Origin: Hanleya hanleyi
Taxonomy: Eukaryota > Mollusca > Polyplacophora > Lepidopleurida > Hanleyidae
Length of the DNA stretch: 64,000 nt
Reading direction: 5' to 3'
NCBI GenBank assembly: GCA_036873755.1
Contig: JAVTVY010019477.1
Location: 1-64,000, forward strand
The translations under genes and the position numbers were made by a program. Below the pieces are notes generated by a model. It worked only from the letters and a program-made list of their open reading frames with translations, was not told the origin of the DNA and made no database searches. Positions 11,401 through 23,539 of the stretch are shown here, one piece after another (positions within the stretch are counted from its first letter, which is position 1; each line of letters begins with the position of its first letter).

Positions 11401-12939
11401 TATCAAGTCGCACTGAAAAGTGGCATCTCCTCCAACATGAACAACATCCCCAGTTGGACATGTACAAATCAAGGGAGATAATTCTGCCAAATTCCTGCTT
11501 GTTATGTGCAGTTGATTTCTGTGCAACTCTGAACAGGATATAGGTTACCTGAACAGGATATTATCTAGACTGTTTTGGCGAGATCCCCTGGGTATCGAAT
11601 GAGATCAATCTGTCATGTTGTTTTGCTCACTATCAGAAAGGGATGGTGATAATTATGCCCTGTGGAGAATTCCACGGCTGACGGACAGCCAATAACTTGA
11701 TCTGGTAATTTACATCACTTCATCTTACATGAACTATATGCCCAATCTCTAGAACTGGGCTGGATAATATGAAGATGGTATTAGCCGGCAAAGGCCATTT
11801 TGACTGTTTCCTTCTTGTAAAGAGAAGTAAAAATTGGGAGATGTTTTACCAGAAAAATGCGCATAAAAAGAACATTTCAAACTAGAGTTCAATTGAATCC
11901 ATGGTTAAACCCTGAAAGGAGAAAAGGGGAGAATAGTTCAGGAGATAAATATGGTTATTTGCAATAAAGGGAATCTTAGAAGATAATCATCAGATCGGAT
12001 GATCAAAGACGCGATAGTAATGACATCATTCTGATAAAAAAAAATGCGTTTCAAGAAAATCATACAGATCAAGATACATGGTTTCAGCCTCCATCTTTAT
12101 GGTTAAGCAACCATAGTACATTTTACTGTGTTTCCCGGATCATACACGACCTCTCAAGTTACGTTCAAGATATTAAGAATACCAGATGGAAGGGATTTTT
12201 TCTTTATTTCCAACAATCAAGGGGGAGAACTGAGGAACAATTGTTACATCATGTCGAAAAAATAATCTAGCAAATCTCTGCGAGTTTGTCTTCACAATAG
12301 AAGGTAGATGGAAGAGGTTTTTATCAGTGATGATAAAGGGGCATAACTCAGATAAAACATCAGATCAGGGTGAAGTTGTCAAGTGGGCATCTTCACATGG
12401 TGCCGATAATGTGACAAATTTCTGATGAATCTAGCAAAACTCTTTGGAGTTGCAATCACAAAAGGCATCAGCAGATGGAAGTGTTTTTTGTTTTTTTGAG
12501 AACAGTGTGGCCTAACAAATGTCGGAGCAAGTCAAAAGGTTCATGTGCACATCTTCACATTGAGTGGCAAATTTGGAAAGAATCTGACGAGTTGCATTCA
12601 CAAGAAAAGGTGGAGATGAAAGTAATGGGGATTGCCAGCCACGCTAGTGCTCCAAGAGGTAAAGACGTGGCGTCCTAAAACGAATCATAATGTTGTTACA
12701 TTATGACGTTGCCTTTGCGAAGTCAAGAAAAACGACATGCGCATGCGTCATTTATCTCTTGGTACATGTAGCCACCTGGCGTCAGTTCGAGCTGGCGAAC
12801 CCCATTTTTCGACAATCAAGGGGCATAACCCACAAGAAAACTTTGTATCGACATGCACATCTTCACATGGTTATGTGTGGCAAATTTGGAAAGAATCCAG
12901 CAAAAACAAAAAGGTTGCAATCACAAGTTAATGGCCAGA
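11401..12939. repeat. Segment present in copies 2 and 3 but absent from copy 1
   Basis: Copy 1 reads CTTGCTAACA|TGCCATGCCATAA; copies 2 and 3 carry ~1.54 kb between these points. It contains degenerate ~190 bp repeats (ACATCTTCACAT..GTGGCAAATTTGGAAAGAATC..GTTGCAATCACAA, AAGGGGCATAACTCA). No gene is supported. Copy 3's version is 18,217-19,750. Confidence 0.8.
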
Positions 12940-14100
12940 TGCCATGCCATAATAATAAATACACCTGCATTAAAATCTGCTACGGATTGTGTTGAACATT
13001 TGGAGAGGGTTTAAATGAAAAAACAGTCTTCCGCAACACTTCTTGAAAAGTCATTGCCCGAGAACAGTTTTACTTTGCGTGGTCTCTGATATGATGGATG
13101 CCTTTTAAATTTCTCGCATGCAGACACACCCACCTGCGGGTCTCTCAAAATCGACTTACATGTAGATTGAATGCAACTAAGTGTGTTGGAGGTTTAGGAG
13201 GTCACAAACTCAGGCCCCAAGTGGCTCAGAGAAAATAAAGGAAATTTGCCAAAATATAAGAATTTTCTAAACAAAATATAGGGAAATATAGGAAAAAAAG
13301 TTGTCTAAGACTGGTCACTACTACATTGTATGTTCCAAATAGTTTTCTGGTGTTTAATTACATAATTTCCACCGAATGCGGTCATAGTGGTGGCGATTGA
13401 GACGCATTCTGCTGCATGGCTCAACAAAGAGATTGAAATGTTTTTATATTTGCCGAGCGAAACGAGGTAACTTGAAAAAAAATCCTGAAATGTATTTCCT
13501 CATGGCAATTTGGCGCATTTCAGACAATTTGTTCTAGTTTTCATGATAAAGTCAAAAAATATATATACAGGTTTTGAGTTCAATATAGGAATGACTAAAA
13601 AATATATAGGAAAATATAGGAGGCACTTGAAGGCCTGCAAACTCCGACAATGGGAAAATGAACCAGAATTGTCCATCTTCCCCCTCTACTGCAATTCAAG
13701 GCGGACATAAATCCTACGTGCCTTAGCCGTGTTACATGCTCGGCAACCGATCCACAGGATCTGTATTGCACGGATTAAAACTGGCATTTACACCACACCC
13801 TCTTAAATAGTCCATGACTGTGTTCAACCACTAAAGCATGGTAGACCGTGGACTCTTGACCCCAGGATAACAAGTGGAGTAGCTAGCAGGTCGCCTGCCA
13901 AAAAGCTTGTCTGGAAATTGGCTTCTCACACACACAGGATATAATCACCATATATATTTTGTGTGATGGTAAATTGTTGTTAGGACTGTGATGTTGATGT
14001 GAAGGAGATACAATTGTGAAGGACAATGTTGCAAATTGTCTATGGAAGTAAAGGGGACAGGGTGATCGAGAAAGATCATTCGTTGGCATGAGTGACTTTC

Positions 14101-15010
14101 TTCCGAGATCCCAGCCATCCGCTAAGTTTGAAGTTAACCGGTTGAATTGTTCTTGAGATATCGCGTTCACAAGATGGTTGGGATGGAAGGACAGTATGAG
14201 GGACGGAAGGACGTTATGAAGGATGGAAGGACGGATGGGTAGCTAGTGATGTAAAGTCACCCTCCATATTTGAAGTTGATCAGCTGAATTGTTCGAGATA
14301 TCACGTTCACAACATAGTTGGGATGGGTGGGATCCAAGATGGTCGCCTGTCGGCCATCTTGGATAACAATGTCAAGTCACTCCAAGTTTGAAGTTGATGA
14401 GTTGAATGGTCAGTTCTTGAGATATCGCGTTCACAACATGGTTGGGACGGACGGAAAATGTCACCATTGTGAAGCCATCCCAAGTTTAAAGTAGCTCGGT
14501 TGAATTGTTCTCGAGATATCTCGTTAACAATATAGTCGACGGCGGCCATCTTGGTTAACGCAGTTTGGTGAAAAACACTTAGTCATCTTCTTATTGATGT
14601 GAAGTCACTCCCCAGATTTGAAGTCGATCAGTTGAATTGTTCTCGAGATATCATGTTCATAACATTTTGGAGATATGGATGGAATCTAAGATGGCTGACG
14701 GCGGCCATCTTGGTCAACACAGTTTGGTGAAAATCAATTTCAGTCATCTTCTCATTGATGTCAAGTCACCCCCCAAGTTTGAAGTCAATCGGTTGAACTG
14801 TTAGAGATATCGCGTTCACAACATTTTGGGGATGGTTGGAGTCTAAGATGGCCGACCGCGGCCATCTTGGATAATGCAGTTCGGGTTAAAACAATCCCAG
14901 TCATCTTCTCACTGATGTCGAGTCACCCCCCAAGTTTGAAGTTGATGAGTTGAATTGTTCTTGAGATATCGCGTTCACAACATGGTTGGGATAGACGGAC
15001 GGAAGGACGG
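14101..15010. repeat. ~160 bp tandem subrepeats, copy 2
   Basis: Same array and subunit order as at 7,240-8,170, with a few substitutions. Confidence 0.8.
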
Positions 15011-16972
15011 GTAGCATTTCCAAGTCCCCCTCCCACTTACGTGGCGGGGGACAATAATCAACCACACAGTGGAACATGCAGTGGGCATCATGGTATAACA
15101 CTAGGCACGGCGGAAGCAATTGGTGATTGGGGGGGCCACTATCACAGCACAAATAGGGGAGGGTCCAGGGGCCGCCCAGGCCCCGGAAGCTCCAGGGGTA
15201 GACGGCCGGAGACGCGTTCTAGCGTATTTCCGAGTAATAAAACAAGAAATCTTCATATGTGTAATCTTTGTATATTTTGCCTGTATTGTTGTTTCTCATT
15301 TTTTTAAATATTCCCCGTCAAGAAAATGAGAATGTTCGGAAGTAGAAATAAATTAAATGTTAAATATATATCATTTCAATCAAAAGATTCATCAAGCTTT
15401 AATCATGTCAACAACAACTTATGAGTGTGAATGAGCCATCCTCCATGATAAAGTTCTGTATACCGGTACTCTATCTCCATACCAGGCCTTGTAGGCCGAT
15501 TAGGGCTGTACAGTTATTACTGGAACTGTCCGTTTAAAGTATCAACCAATGAATGGAGGGTGTTTTGGGGCAATACGCTACCTGCGTGGAAGCTCCGTTT
15601 AATCAGATTAAAGCTCAGTTTAAGGAAGCTTCTTGAAATTGGGGCATGCTAGGAACTGAGAGGCATGCTGCGCCGAGTTGGAACTCCTGGAAACTCCATG
15701 GCATACTTTTTGGACCTAGGGAGACAAAGGATGGCTATACCATAACAAGAGGGGAATGGCCATTCCAATTGGAACTCTAATCCATCCAGATCAGAACACC
15801 ACACTGGTCATGGTGTATCCGATTTGCCCAACCAGCATATGCCATTCCTATCAAGGAACTCCTGTTCTTATTTCAAGAAGCTCCCTAAGTAGAGAAGAAG
15901 CTGAAGGACAAACTCTTTGAAGTCCGAGAGGAAACAACATGAGGGCGTGTCTTAAATATAAAAAAAAATAGCCTATAAACATCTGACTTCAAAGCAACCA
16001 GATGGAGACATTGATTGGCACTTAATTCGTTCAAATATGGGCATGTTCAGAGAGATCATAAGCTCACAAATATTTCCTGTTGAAGTGGCTGATACTCGTT
16101 TTAGTGTAAGCTATCCGTCATGGCTTGAATTTGACAGACGAACCATGACTTAATTCGGATTATGGAATGAACAAGGGTGCCCCTCAGGCATTCAATACAG
16201 ATATAGGTTTTTCGCTTTATCGTTTTTTTTATCTGTTTCTGCCTGTTTTCTCTCGTTTCTTTTTTTCTTGTTTTTTTTTTTTGCTGAAAATATTGGGGGG
16301 GCCATGGCCCCACCGGCCCCCCCTGTTCCGCCGTGCCTGAACACGCACAGCAGAACTGAGAGGTAACGCGAGTGACGAGACATTGAAGTTATTCGAGCAA
16401 GCTGTTACACATTGGAACAACTTAGTGGATTCCTAATTGTTATTTCAAGAGGTCTACAGGGTAATAACAGATCCACTAAATTGTCATCTGTGTGTAAAGG
16501 CTTGAGCTTAATTCAAGAATGAAGTTATGGCTAAAATTTCCATGTCCTTTTTGCTGTAACGCGAGTGACGAGTACGCAAATTAAAATTAAATAAAAGTTT
16601 TAAATGCAATTACAGCACTTTAAATTTGTATGAATACTTTGGGGCCCAAGTTGTCTTTATGCATTATGTGTGCATGTATAGTTTCTTTGTTGGAGGCAGG
16701 TGGGGTATAATATAACCAAAATGGTGCAAAAATGTAACGCGAGTGACGTGGAATTGACCATTTCAGAAAAGAAACTATTAGAATCAAACACTCCAATTAT
16801 GTTCAGAAAAGAAACTATTAGAATTAAACACTCCAAATTATGCATGGACATACCTGGCATATGCTTAAATACCATATAATATGCACCTGGCATATGCTTA
16901 AATACCATATAATATGCACAAGTGATTGAAATATGATTCTATATTTTATGCAATATCACGACTTCATACGTT

Positions 16973-19900
16973 ATTGTGCGATAACCTAACGTATAAGCAT
17001 ATCTGGATGTGCTCTTGAAAGAGACACCCGACCTGTAACCCCTAATGGCATCTGTCAGTCTGAAGCTTGTACTAGTTTGAGTCTATTGAAGACAATAAAT
17101 AGTGGGCTTGCAGTTCAACCAGGCTTTCACGTCCAGACCATTGAAAGATCTTATACACAAGCTGTCAGTGTCGATTGTAACACACATATACCATATACAT
17201 GTACAGGAGGTCTGCTTTCCTTTGTACCAGTTCCCTCCCAATTACAAGTTGATTGAGAGGGATTCATCAAGATTTTGCCACCAAATCTTGCATGTGTGGA
17301 ACTTCAGCACGTCATTATTCTTAGACATTCTTAATCTCCAGCTACGGGGAATAATGTTCATGACTGCCATTTTGAGCCAGCAGCAGTGGGTTCACAGAGG
17401 CCTTAATTTGGAGGGCCCGACAATCTTTTAAGAGATATTGTGTTAATAAGCAGGATATACGGACAGATGGACACACGATGCAGACAATAACCTTTGGCCA
17501 AAATCGGAAGAGGGGCAAAAATGAATAGGCTTCTTCGCCATCACAATCCACATCTCTGAACTGTACTCGCGGCATAAACGTAACAAATTTCAACGAATTA
17601 CAGATCTTTGACCAGTGACCTCGACCTTTTGACCTAAAAATGTAAAGGGTTTCGCTTTGTCCTGGGAGTGAGGTATACTCATTAGTACCAATCCATACCT
17701 TGGGACTGGAGATATATCACACACAACAAATGTTAACGGACGGATAGATGGACCTACACCATATTGTATTATTATACGACCTCGTCTTCGACAGGTGTAT
17801 AAAAAAATTCAGCATACATTCCACATTTTTCTGAGATACGAGGGCCACAGATAAAGTCATCTCGCCAGGCACCATTATGACAAACTTTGGAGGTCACAAA
17901 CTGGGCCAGATTTTTTCCTATTAAAATCTGGGTCAGATTTTTTCCTTTTAAAATTTGGAAAGGTGGTTTTGATATTTTTGTGAGTCCACTACTATAGAAA
18001 CATTATAAAATACATCACAAATCATTCCTGGTCCAGTCACATATAATGATCAATCATGTTTGCTGCAAGTCAGGCTCTGGATTATAGTCGGAGAACCTCA
18101 AAAATGCAATGGTGGTTAAATATGACCATCAGAAATGTCTCCAACCAGTCATGTAAGATGAAATGATGTGAATTTACAACAGTGGGAAATGGTCGGCCAT
18201 TGTTCTACTTGCTAACATATCAAGTCGCACTGAAAAGTGGCATCTCCTCCAACATGAACAACATCCCCAGTTGGACATGTACAAATCAAGGGAGATAATT
18301 CTGCCAAATTCCTGCTTGTTATGTGCAGTTGATTTCTGTGCAACTCTGAACAGGATATAGGTTACCTGAACAGGATATTATCTAGACTGTTTTGGCGAGA
18401 TCCCCTGGGTATCGAATGAGATCAATCTGTCATGTTGTTTTGCTCACTATCAGAAAGGGATGGTGATAATTATGCCCTGTGGAGAATTCCACGGCTGACG
18501 GACAGCCAATAACTTGATCTGGTAATTTACATCACTTCATCTTACATGAACTATATGCCCAATCTCTAGAACTGGGCTGGATAATATGAAGATGGTATTA
18601 GCCGGCAAAGGCCATTTTGACTGTTTCCTTCTTGTAAAGAGAAGTAAAAATTGGGAGATGTTTTACCAGAAAAATGCGCATAAAAAGAACATTTCAAACT
18701 AGAGTTCAATTGAATCCATGGTTAAACCCCGAAAGGAGAAAAGGGGAGAATAGTTCAGGAGATAAATATGGTTATTTGCAATAAAGGGAATCTTAGAAGA
18801 TAATCATCAGATCGGATGATCAAAGACGCGATAGTAATGACATCATTCTGATAAAAAAAAATGCGTTTCAAGAAAATCATACAGATCAAGATACATGGTT
18901 TCAGGCTCCATCTTTATGGTTAAGCAACCATAGTACATTTTACTGTGTTTCCCGGATCATACACGACCTCTCAAGTTACGTTCAAGATATTAAGAATACC
19001 AGATGGAAGGGATTTTTTCTTTATTTCCAACAATCAAGGGGGAGAACTGAGGAACAATTGTTACATTATGTCGAAAAATAATCTAGCAAATCTCTACGAG
19101 TTTGTCTTCACAATAGAAAGTAGATGGAAGAGGTTTTTATCAGTGATGATAAAGGGGCATAACTCAGATAAAACATCAGATCAGGGTGAAGTTGTCAAGT
19201 GGGCATCTTCACATGGTGCCGATAATGTGACAAATTTCTGATGAATCTAGCAAAACTCTTTGGAGTTGCAATCACAAAAGGCATCAGCAGATGGAAGTGT
19301 TTTTTGTTTTTTTGAGAACAGTGTGGCCTAACAAATGTCGGAGCAAGTCAAAAGGTTCATGTGCACATCTTCACATTGAGTGGCAAATTTGGAAAGAATC
19401 TGACGAGTTGCATTCACAAGAAAAGGTGGAGATGAAAGTAATGGGGATTGCCAGCCACGCTGGTGCTCCAAGAGGTAAAGACGTGGCGTCCTAAAACGAA
19501 TCATAATGTTGTTACATTAGGACGTTGCCTTTGCGAAGTCAAGAAAAACGACATGCGCATGCGTCATTTATCTCTTGGTACATGTAGCCACCTGGCGTCA
19601 GTTCGAGCTGGCGAACCCCATTTTTCGACAATCAAGGGGCATAACCCACAAGAAAACTTTGTATCGACATGCACATCTTCACATGGTTATGTGTGGCAAA
19701 TTTGGAAAGAATCCAGCAAAAACAAAAAGGTTGCAATCACAAGTTAACGGCCAGATGCCATGCCATAATAATAAATACACCTGCATTAAAATCTGCTACG
19801 GATTGTGTTGAACATTTGGAGAGGGTTTAAATGAAAAAAGAGTCTTCCGAAACACTTCTTGAAAAGTCATTGCCCGAGAACAGTTTTACTTTGCGTGGTC

Positions 19901-21758
19901 TCTATGATGGATGCCTTTTAAATTTCTCGCATGCAGTCTCTCAAAATCGACTTACATGTAGATTGAATGCAACTAAGAGTGTTGGAGGTTTAGGAGGTCA
20001 CAAACTCAGGCCGCATGTGGCTCAGAGAAAATAAAGGAAATTTGCCAAATATAAGAATTTTCTAAACAAAATATAGGGAAATATAGGAAAAAAAGTTGTC
20101 TAAGACTGGTCACGACTACATTGTATGTTCCAAATAGTTTTCTGGTGTTTAATTACATAATTTCCACCGAATGCGGTCATAGTGGTGGCGATCGAGACCC
20201 ATTCTGCTGCTTGGCTCAACAAAGAGATTGAAATGTTTTTATATTTGCCGAGCAAAACGAGGTAAAAAAAATCATCCTGAAATGTATTTCCTCATGGCAA
20301 TTTGGCACATTTCAGAGAATTTGTTCTAGTTTTCATGATAAAGTCAAAATATATATATATACAGGTTTTGAGTTCAATATAGGAATGACTAAAAAATATA
20401 TAGGAAAATATAGGAGGCACTTGAAGGCCTGCAAACTCCGACAATGGGAAAATGAACCAAAATTGTCCATCTTCCCCCTCTACTGCAATTCAAGGCGGAC
20501 ATAAATCCTACGTGCCTTAGCCGTGTTACATGCTCGGCAACCGATCCACAGGATCTGTATTGCACGGATTAAAACTGACATTTACACCACACCCTCTTAA
20601 ATAGTCCATGACCGTGTTCAACCACTAAAGCATGGTAGACCGTGGACTCTTGACCCCAGGATAACAAGCGGAGTAGCTAGCAGGTCCCCTGCCAAAAAGC
20701 TTGTCTGGAAATTGGCTTCTCACACACACAGGATATAATCACCATATATATTTTGTGTGATGGTAAATTGTTGCTAGGACTGTGATGTTGATGTGAAGGA
20801 GATACAATTGTGAAGGACAATGTTGCAAATTGTCTATGGAAGTAAAGGGGACAGGGTGATCGAGAAAGATCATTCGTTGGCATGAGTGACTTTCTTCTGA
20901 GATCCCAGCCATCCGCTAAGTTTGAAGTTAATCGGTTGAATTGTTCTTGAGATATCGCGTTCACAAGATGGTTGGGATGGAAGGACAGTATGAGGGACGG
21001 AAGGACGTTATGAAGGATGGAAGGACGGATCACCCACCATATTTGAAGTTGACCAGCCGAATTGTTCTTGAGATATCGCGTTCACAACATGGTTGGGACG
21101 GACGGAAAATGTCACCATTGTGAAGCCATCCGAAGTTTAAAGTAGCTCGGTTGAATTGTTCCAGAGATATCTCGTTAACAATATAGTCGACGGCGGCCAT
21201 CTTGGTTAACGCAGTTTGGTGAAAAACACTTGGTCATCTTCTTATTGATGTGAAGTCACTCCCCAGATTTGAAGTCGATCAGTTGAATTGTTCTCGAGAT
21301 ATCATGTTCATAACATTTTGGAGATGGATGGAATCTAAGATGGCTGACGGCGGCCATCTTGGTCAACACAGTTTGGTGAAAATCAATTTCAGTCATCTTC
21401 TCATTGATGTCAAGTCACCCCCCAAGTTTGAAGTCAATCGGTTGAACTGTTAGAGATATCGCGTTTACAACATTTTTGGGATGGTTGGAATCTAAGATGG
21501 CCGACCGCGGCCATCTTGGATAATGCAGTTCGGTTTAAAACAATCCCAGTCATCTTCTCACTGATGTTGAGTCACCCCCCAAGTTTGAAGTTGAGTTGAA
21601 TTGTTCTTGAGATATCGCGTTCACAACATGGTTGGGATAGACGGACGGAAGGACGGGTAGCATTTCCAAGTCCCCCTCCCACTTACGTGGCGGGGACAAT
21701 AATCAACCACACAGTGGAACATGCAGTGAGCATCATGGTATAACACGCACAGCAGAAC
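16973..21758. repeat. Copy 3 of the ~6.8 kb tandem unit, 3' truncated
   Basis: This copy matches copy 2 from its start through the 160 bp subrepeat region. Near 21,745 it jumps from the sequence equivalent to ~15,100 to a few bases equivalent to ~16,344 (shared ACAC GCACAGCAGAACTG) and then leaves the unit. It also lacks one subrepeat block of copy 2 (equivalent to ~14,240-14,400). It marks the right end of the array. Confidence 0.85.
20895..21650. repeat. ~160 bp tandem subrepeats, copy 3
   Basis: Same array, shorter by one subunit than in copies 1 and 2. Confidence 0.8.
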
Positions 21759-22335
21759 TGGCAAGATTAGGTCAGTTAAAAGTCGATGCAGGCAATCAGA
21801 CTTTTGCAGTAGCTGTACCAGCAAAGTCACCAAGCCCATCTACTGTTGCAGGTCACGTGTACAAATAGAATGAAAACGTCCGCGATCAAGAGCCGACGAC
21901 GTTGATTTGGCTTGGAACCATAATATTGATTACTCGGCCTGGAAAGCAGTCTCAAAATCCTGTGGCAAGCTACCCCCAGTTACAAAATCTGTCCGGTGGC
22001 AACACCTGTAGGCCGAAAAACAATCCCAAGCCAAATCTCTAGACAAGCTGCCCACATACCAAATTTGGAAAGAACCCATTCAGGTTTTCAGAAGTTATGG
22101 TCTGGAAATGAAATTTAAATTGACTTCCTTGGTGGTGCTACCAAAAGGCAGTTTGTCAGGAAAATTTTTTAACTTGGTCTTGGGTGGTGCCACCTAGAGG
22201 CAGGATCTGCGTGAAACAATTCCGAGCGAGATCTCTAGGCAAGGTACCCACATACCAAATTTGGAAACAATTCGTTCAGGTTTTTCAGTAGTTATTTTCG
22301 GGAAATGAAGTCTTGACGGATGGACGAACCCCAGC
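21759..22335. other. Non-coding stretch after the array
   Basis: Contains two degenerate copies of a 'CCACATACCAAATTTGGAAA..TTCAGGTTTT' phrase (~22,050 and ~22,250). I see no gene. Confidence 0.5.
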
Positions 22336-23282
22336 CCTCGAAATTTGGCGTAACCGAAACGATCGGTTACGTGTCGGTTACGTGGTTGTAAATTCTGCAG
22401 AACGAATAATCGGCTACGTAAAAAATCGACTTGCACTACGGTATGGCGAGTGCCATTCAAAATGTCAGGGCGACCGGCCCAGCGACAGTCATCAATCGTT
22501 GCCTTACCGGTCTATATTTCTCCTTTATGGTATCTTCGAATCATGCTTCGGAGTTTATACACGTTTTTATTATGGAATTAGTATCATGAACGTGTGATTT
22601 TGCATCAGAAAGAAATAAAAACACGGAGGTTCGAAACGAAAAAAACTGACATTCTGATGGCGCAAAAAAACGGAAGCATGCGATATCAAGGGGAGACAAC
22701 TCCCAACATACAAAGCCTGAATTCATCCAATCAAATGCGGGTCAATTCTACAGCGCGGGACAGCACGCACACGGAAGTGGATGGAAATCAGTGTGAATGC
22801 AGTAATTTCTCATCTCCGGATTCTCCGGACCGCAGATTCGATATGCAAAACGGCTCAAAAGCGAAAATTGACTCAACATAAAAACATTCCAGAAGTGGTC
22901 ATTTCACGATGACTTTAGAAAAGTTTTGTCTGCTTTTGTTTTACTTTCTACACATTTCACATTTTATTTTTTTCAACACCGTGCCTTTTATTCCATGCCT
23001 GGGTGCTTCTTGCTGAATTTCTGACGAATAAGTTGCACATGTTACATCGCAGTTTCTGAATATTGCCATCAGCTGCTGTTTGAAGGACTCTCAAAACAAT
23101 TTTGTATTTTATTGTAATAATATATACACATTTTCTTCATTTTCAGAAGAAAAAAAATTGGCTAACCTGTTTACATAACCAATGGGTTACGCAACCCAGT
23201 CCTACGTAACCGAACAATAGGTTACGTGAACATCGTGACCCAGAACTATTTTTGGGTTACGCAAATTTTTGAAATTTCGAGG
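22336..23282. mobile_element. 947 bp inverted-repeat element rich in GGTTACG motifs
   Basis: Ends are CCTCGAAATTT (22,336) and AAATTTCGAGG (23,282). Inside both ends are multiple GGTTACG/CGTAACC motifs (CGGTTACGTGTCGGTTACGTGG at left; GGGTTACGCAACCCAGTCC, CCTACGTAACC, AGGTTACGTGAAC and GGGTTACGC at right). The centre holds a Ser/Asn-rich open frame (22,594-22,881) without recognisable domains that I do not call a gene. It looks like a non-autonomous DNA element. Confidence 0.65.
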
Positions 23283-23401
23283 CCTGGAACCCCAATACTG
23301 TAGTTCCCTTAACCCTTCGGGCATAGGGGACAATTAGTATTACACACAATTTTGTTTAGTTTCAAGAGCTAAGAAGAAACACTGTTTTACTATTTTGATA
23401 T

Positions 23402-23407
23402 TTTATT
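23402..23407 (-). terminator. Polyadenylation signal AATAAA of the RRM gene
   Basis: TTTATT on the plus strand gives AATAAA on the minus strand, about 135 nt after the inferred stop codon of the RRM gene. Confidence 0.5.
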
Positions 23408-23539
23408 CGGACTTGGAACGATTCACATGATTTTACACTTTTGCAAACAAATGGAAAATATTTTTATCATGAGCCTGGGTACAATCCTCCTGGAGAAGTG
23501 CACATCCTGTGTTGGTAAAGGACCGGATACTGTTTCAAA

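Larger units (their letters stand above)
10156..16972. repeat. Copy 2 of the ~6.8 kb tandem unit
   Basis: This is a full 6,817 bp unit with only scattered substitutions and small indels relative to copies 1 and 3. It carries the empty transposon target CCAGCTACGGGG (TA at 10,526-10,527) and a tandem 31 bp duplication around 11,080-11,130 (AAATCTGGGTCAGATTTTTT) that copy 3 shares and copy 1 lacks. Short open frames here are repeated in each copy, have no recognisable domains, and I do not regard them as genes. Confidence 0.9.
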
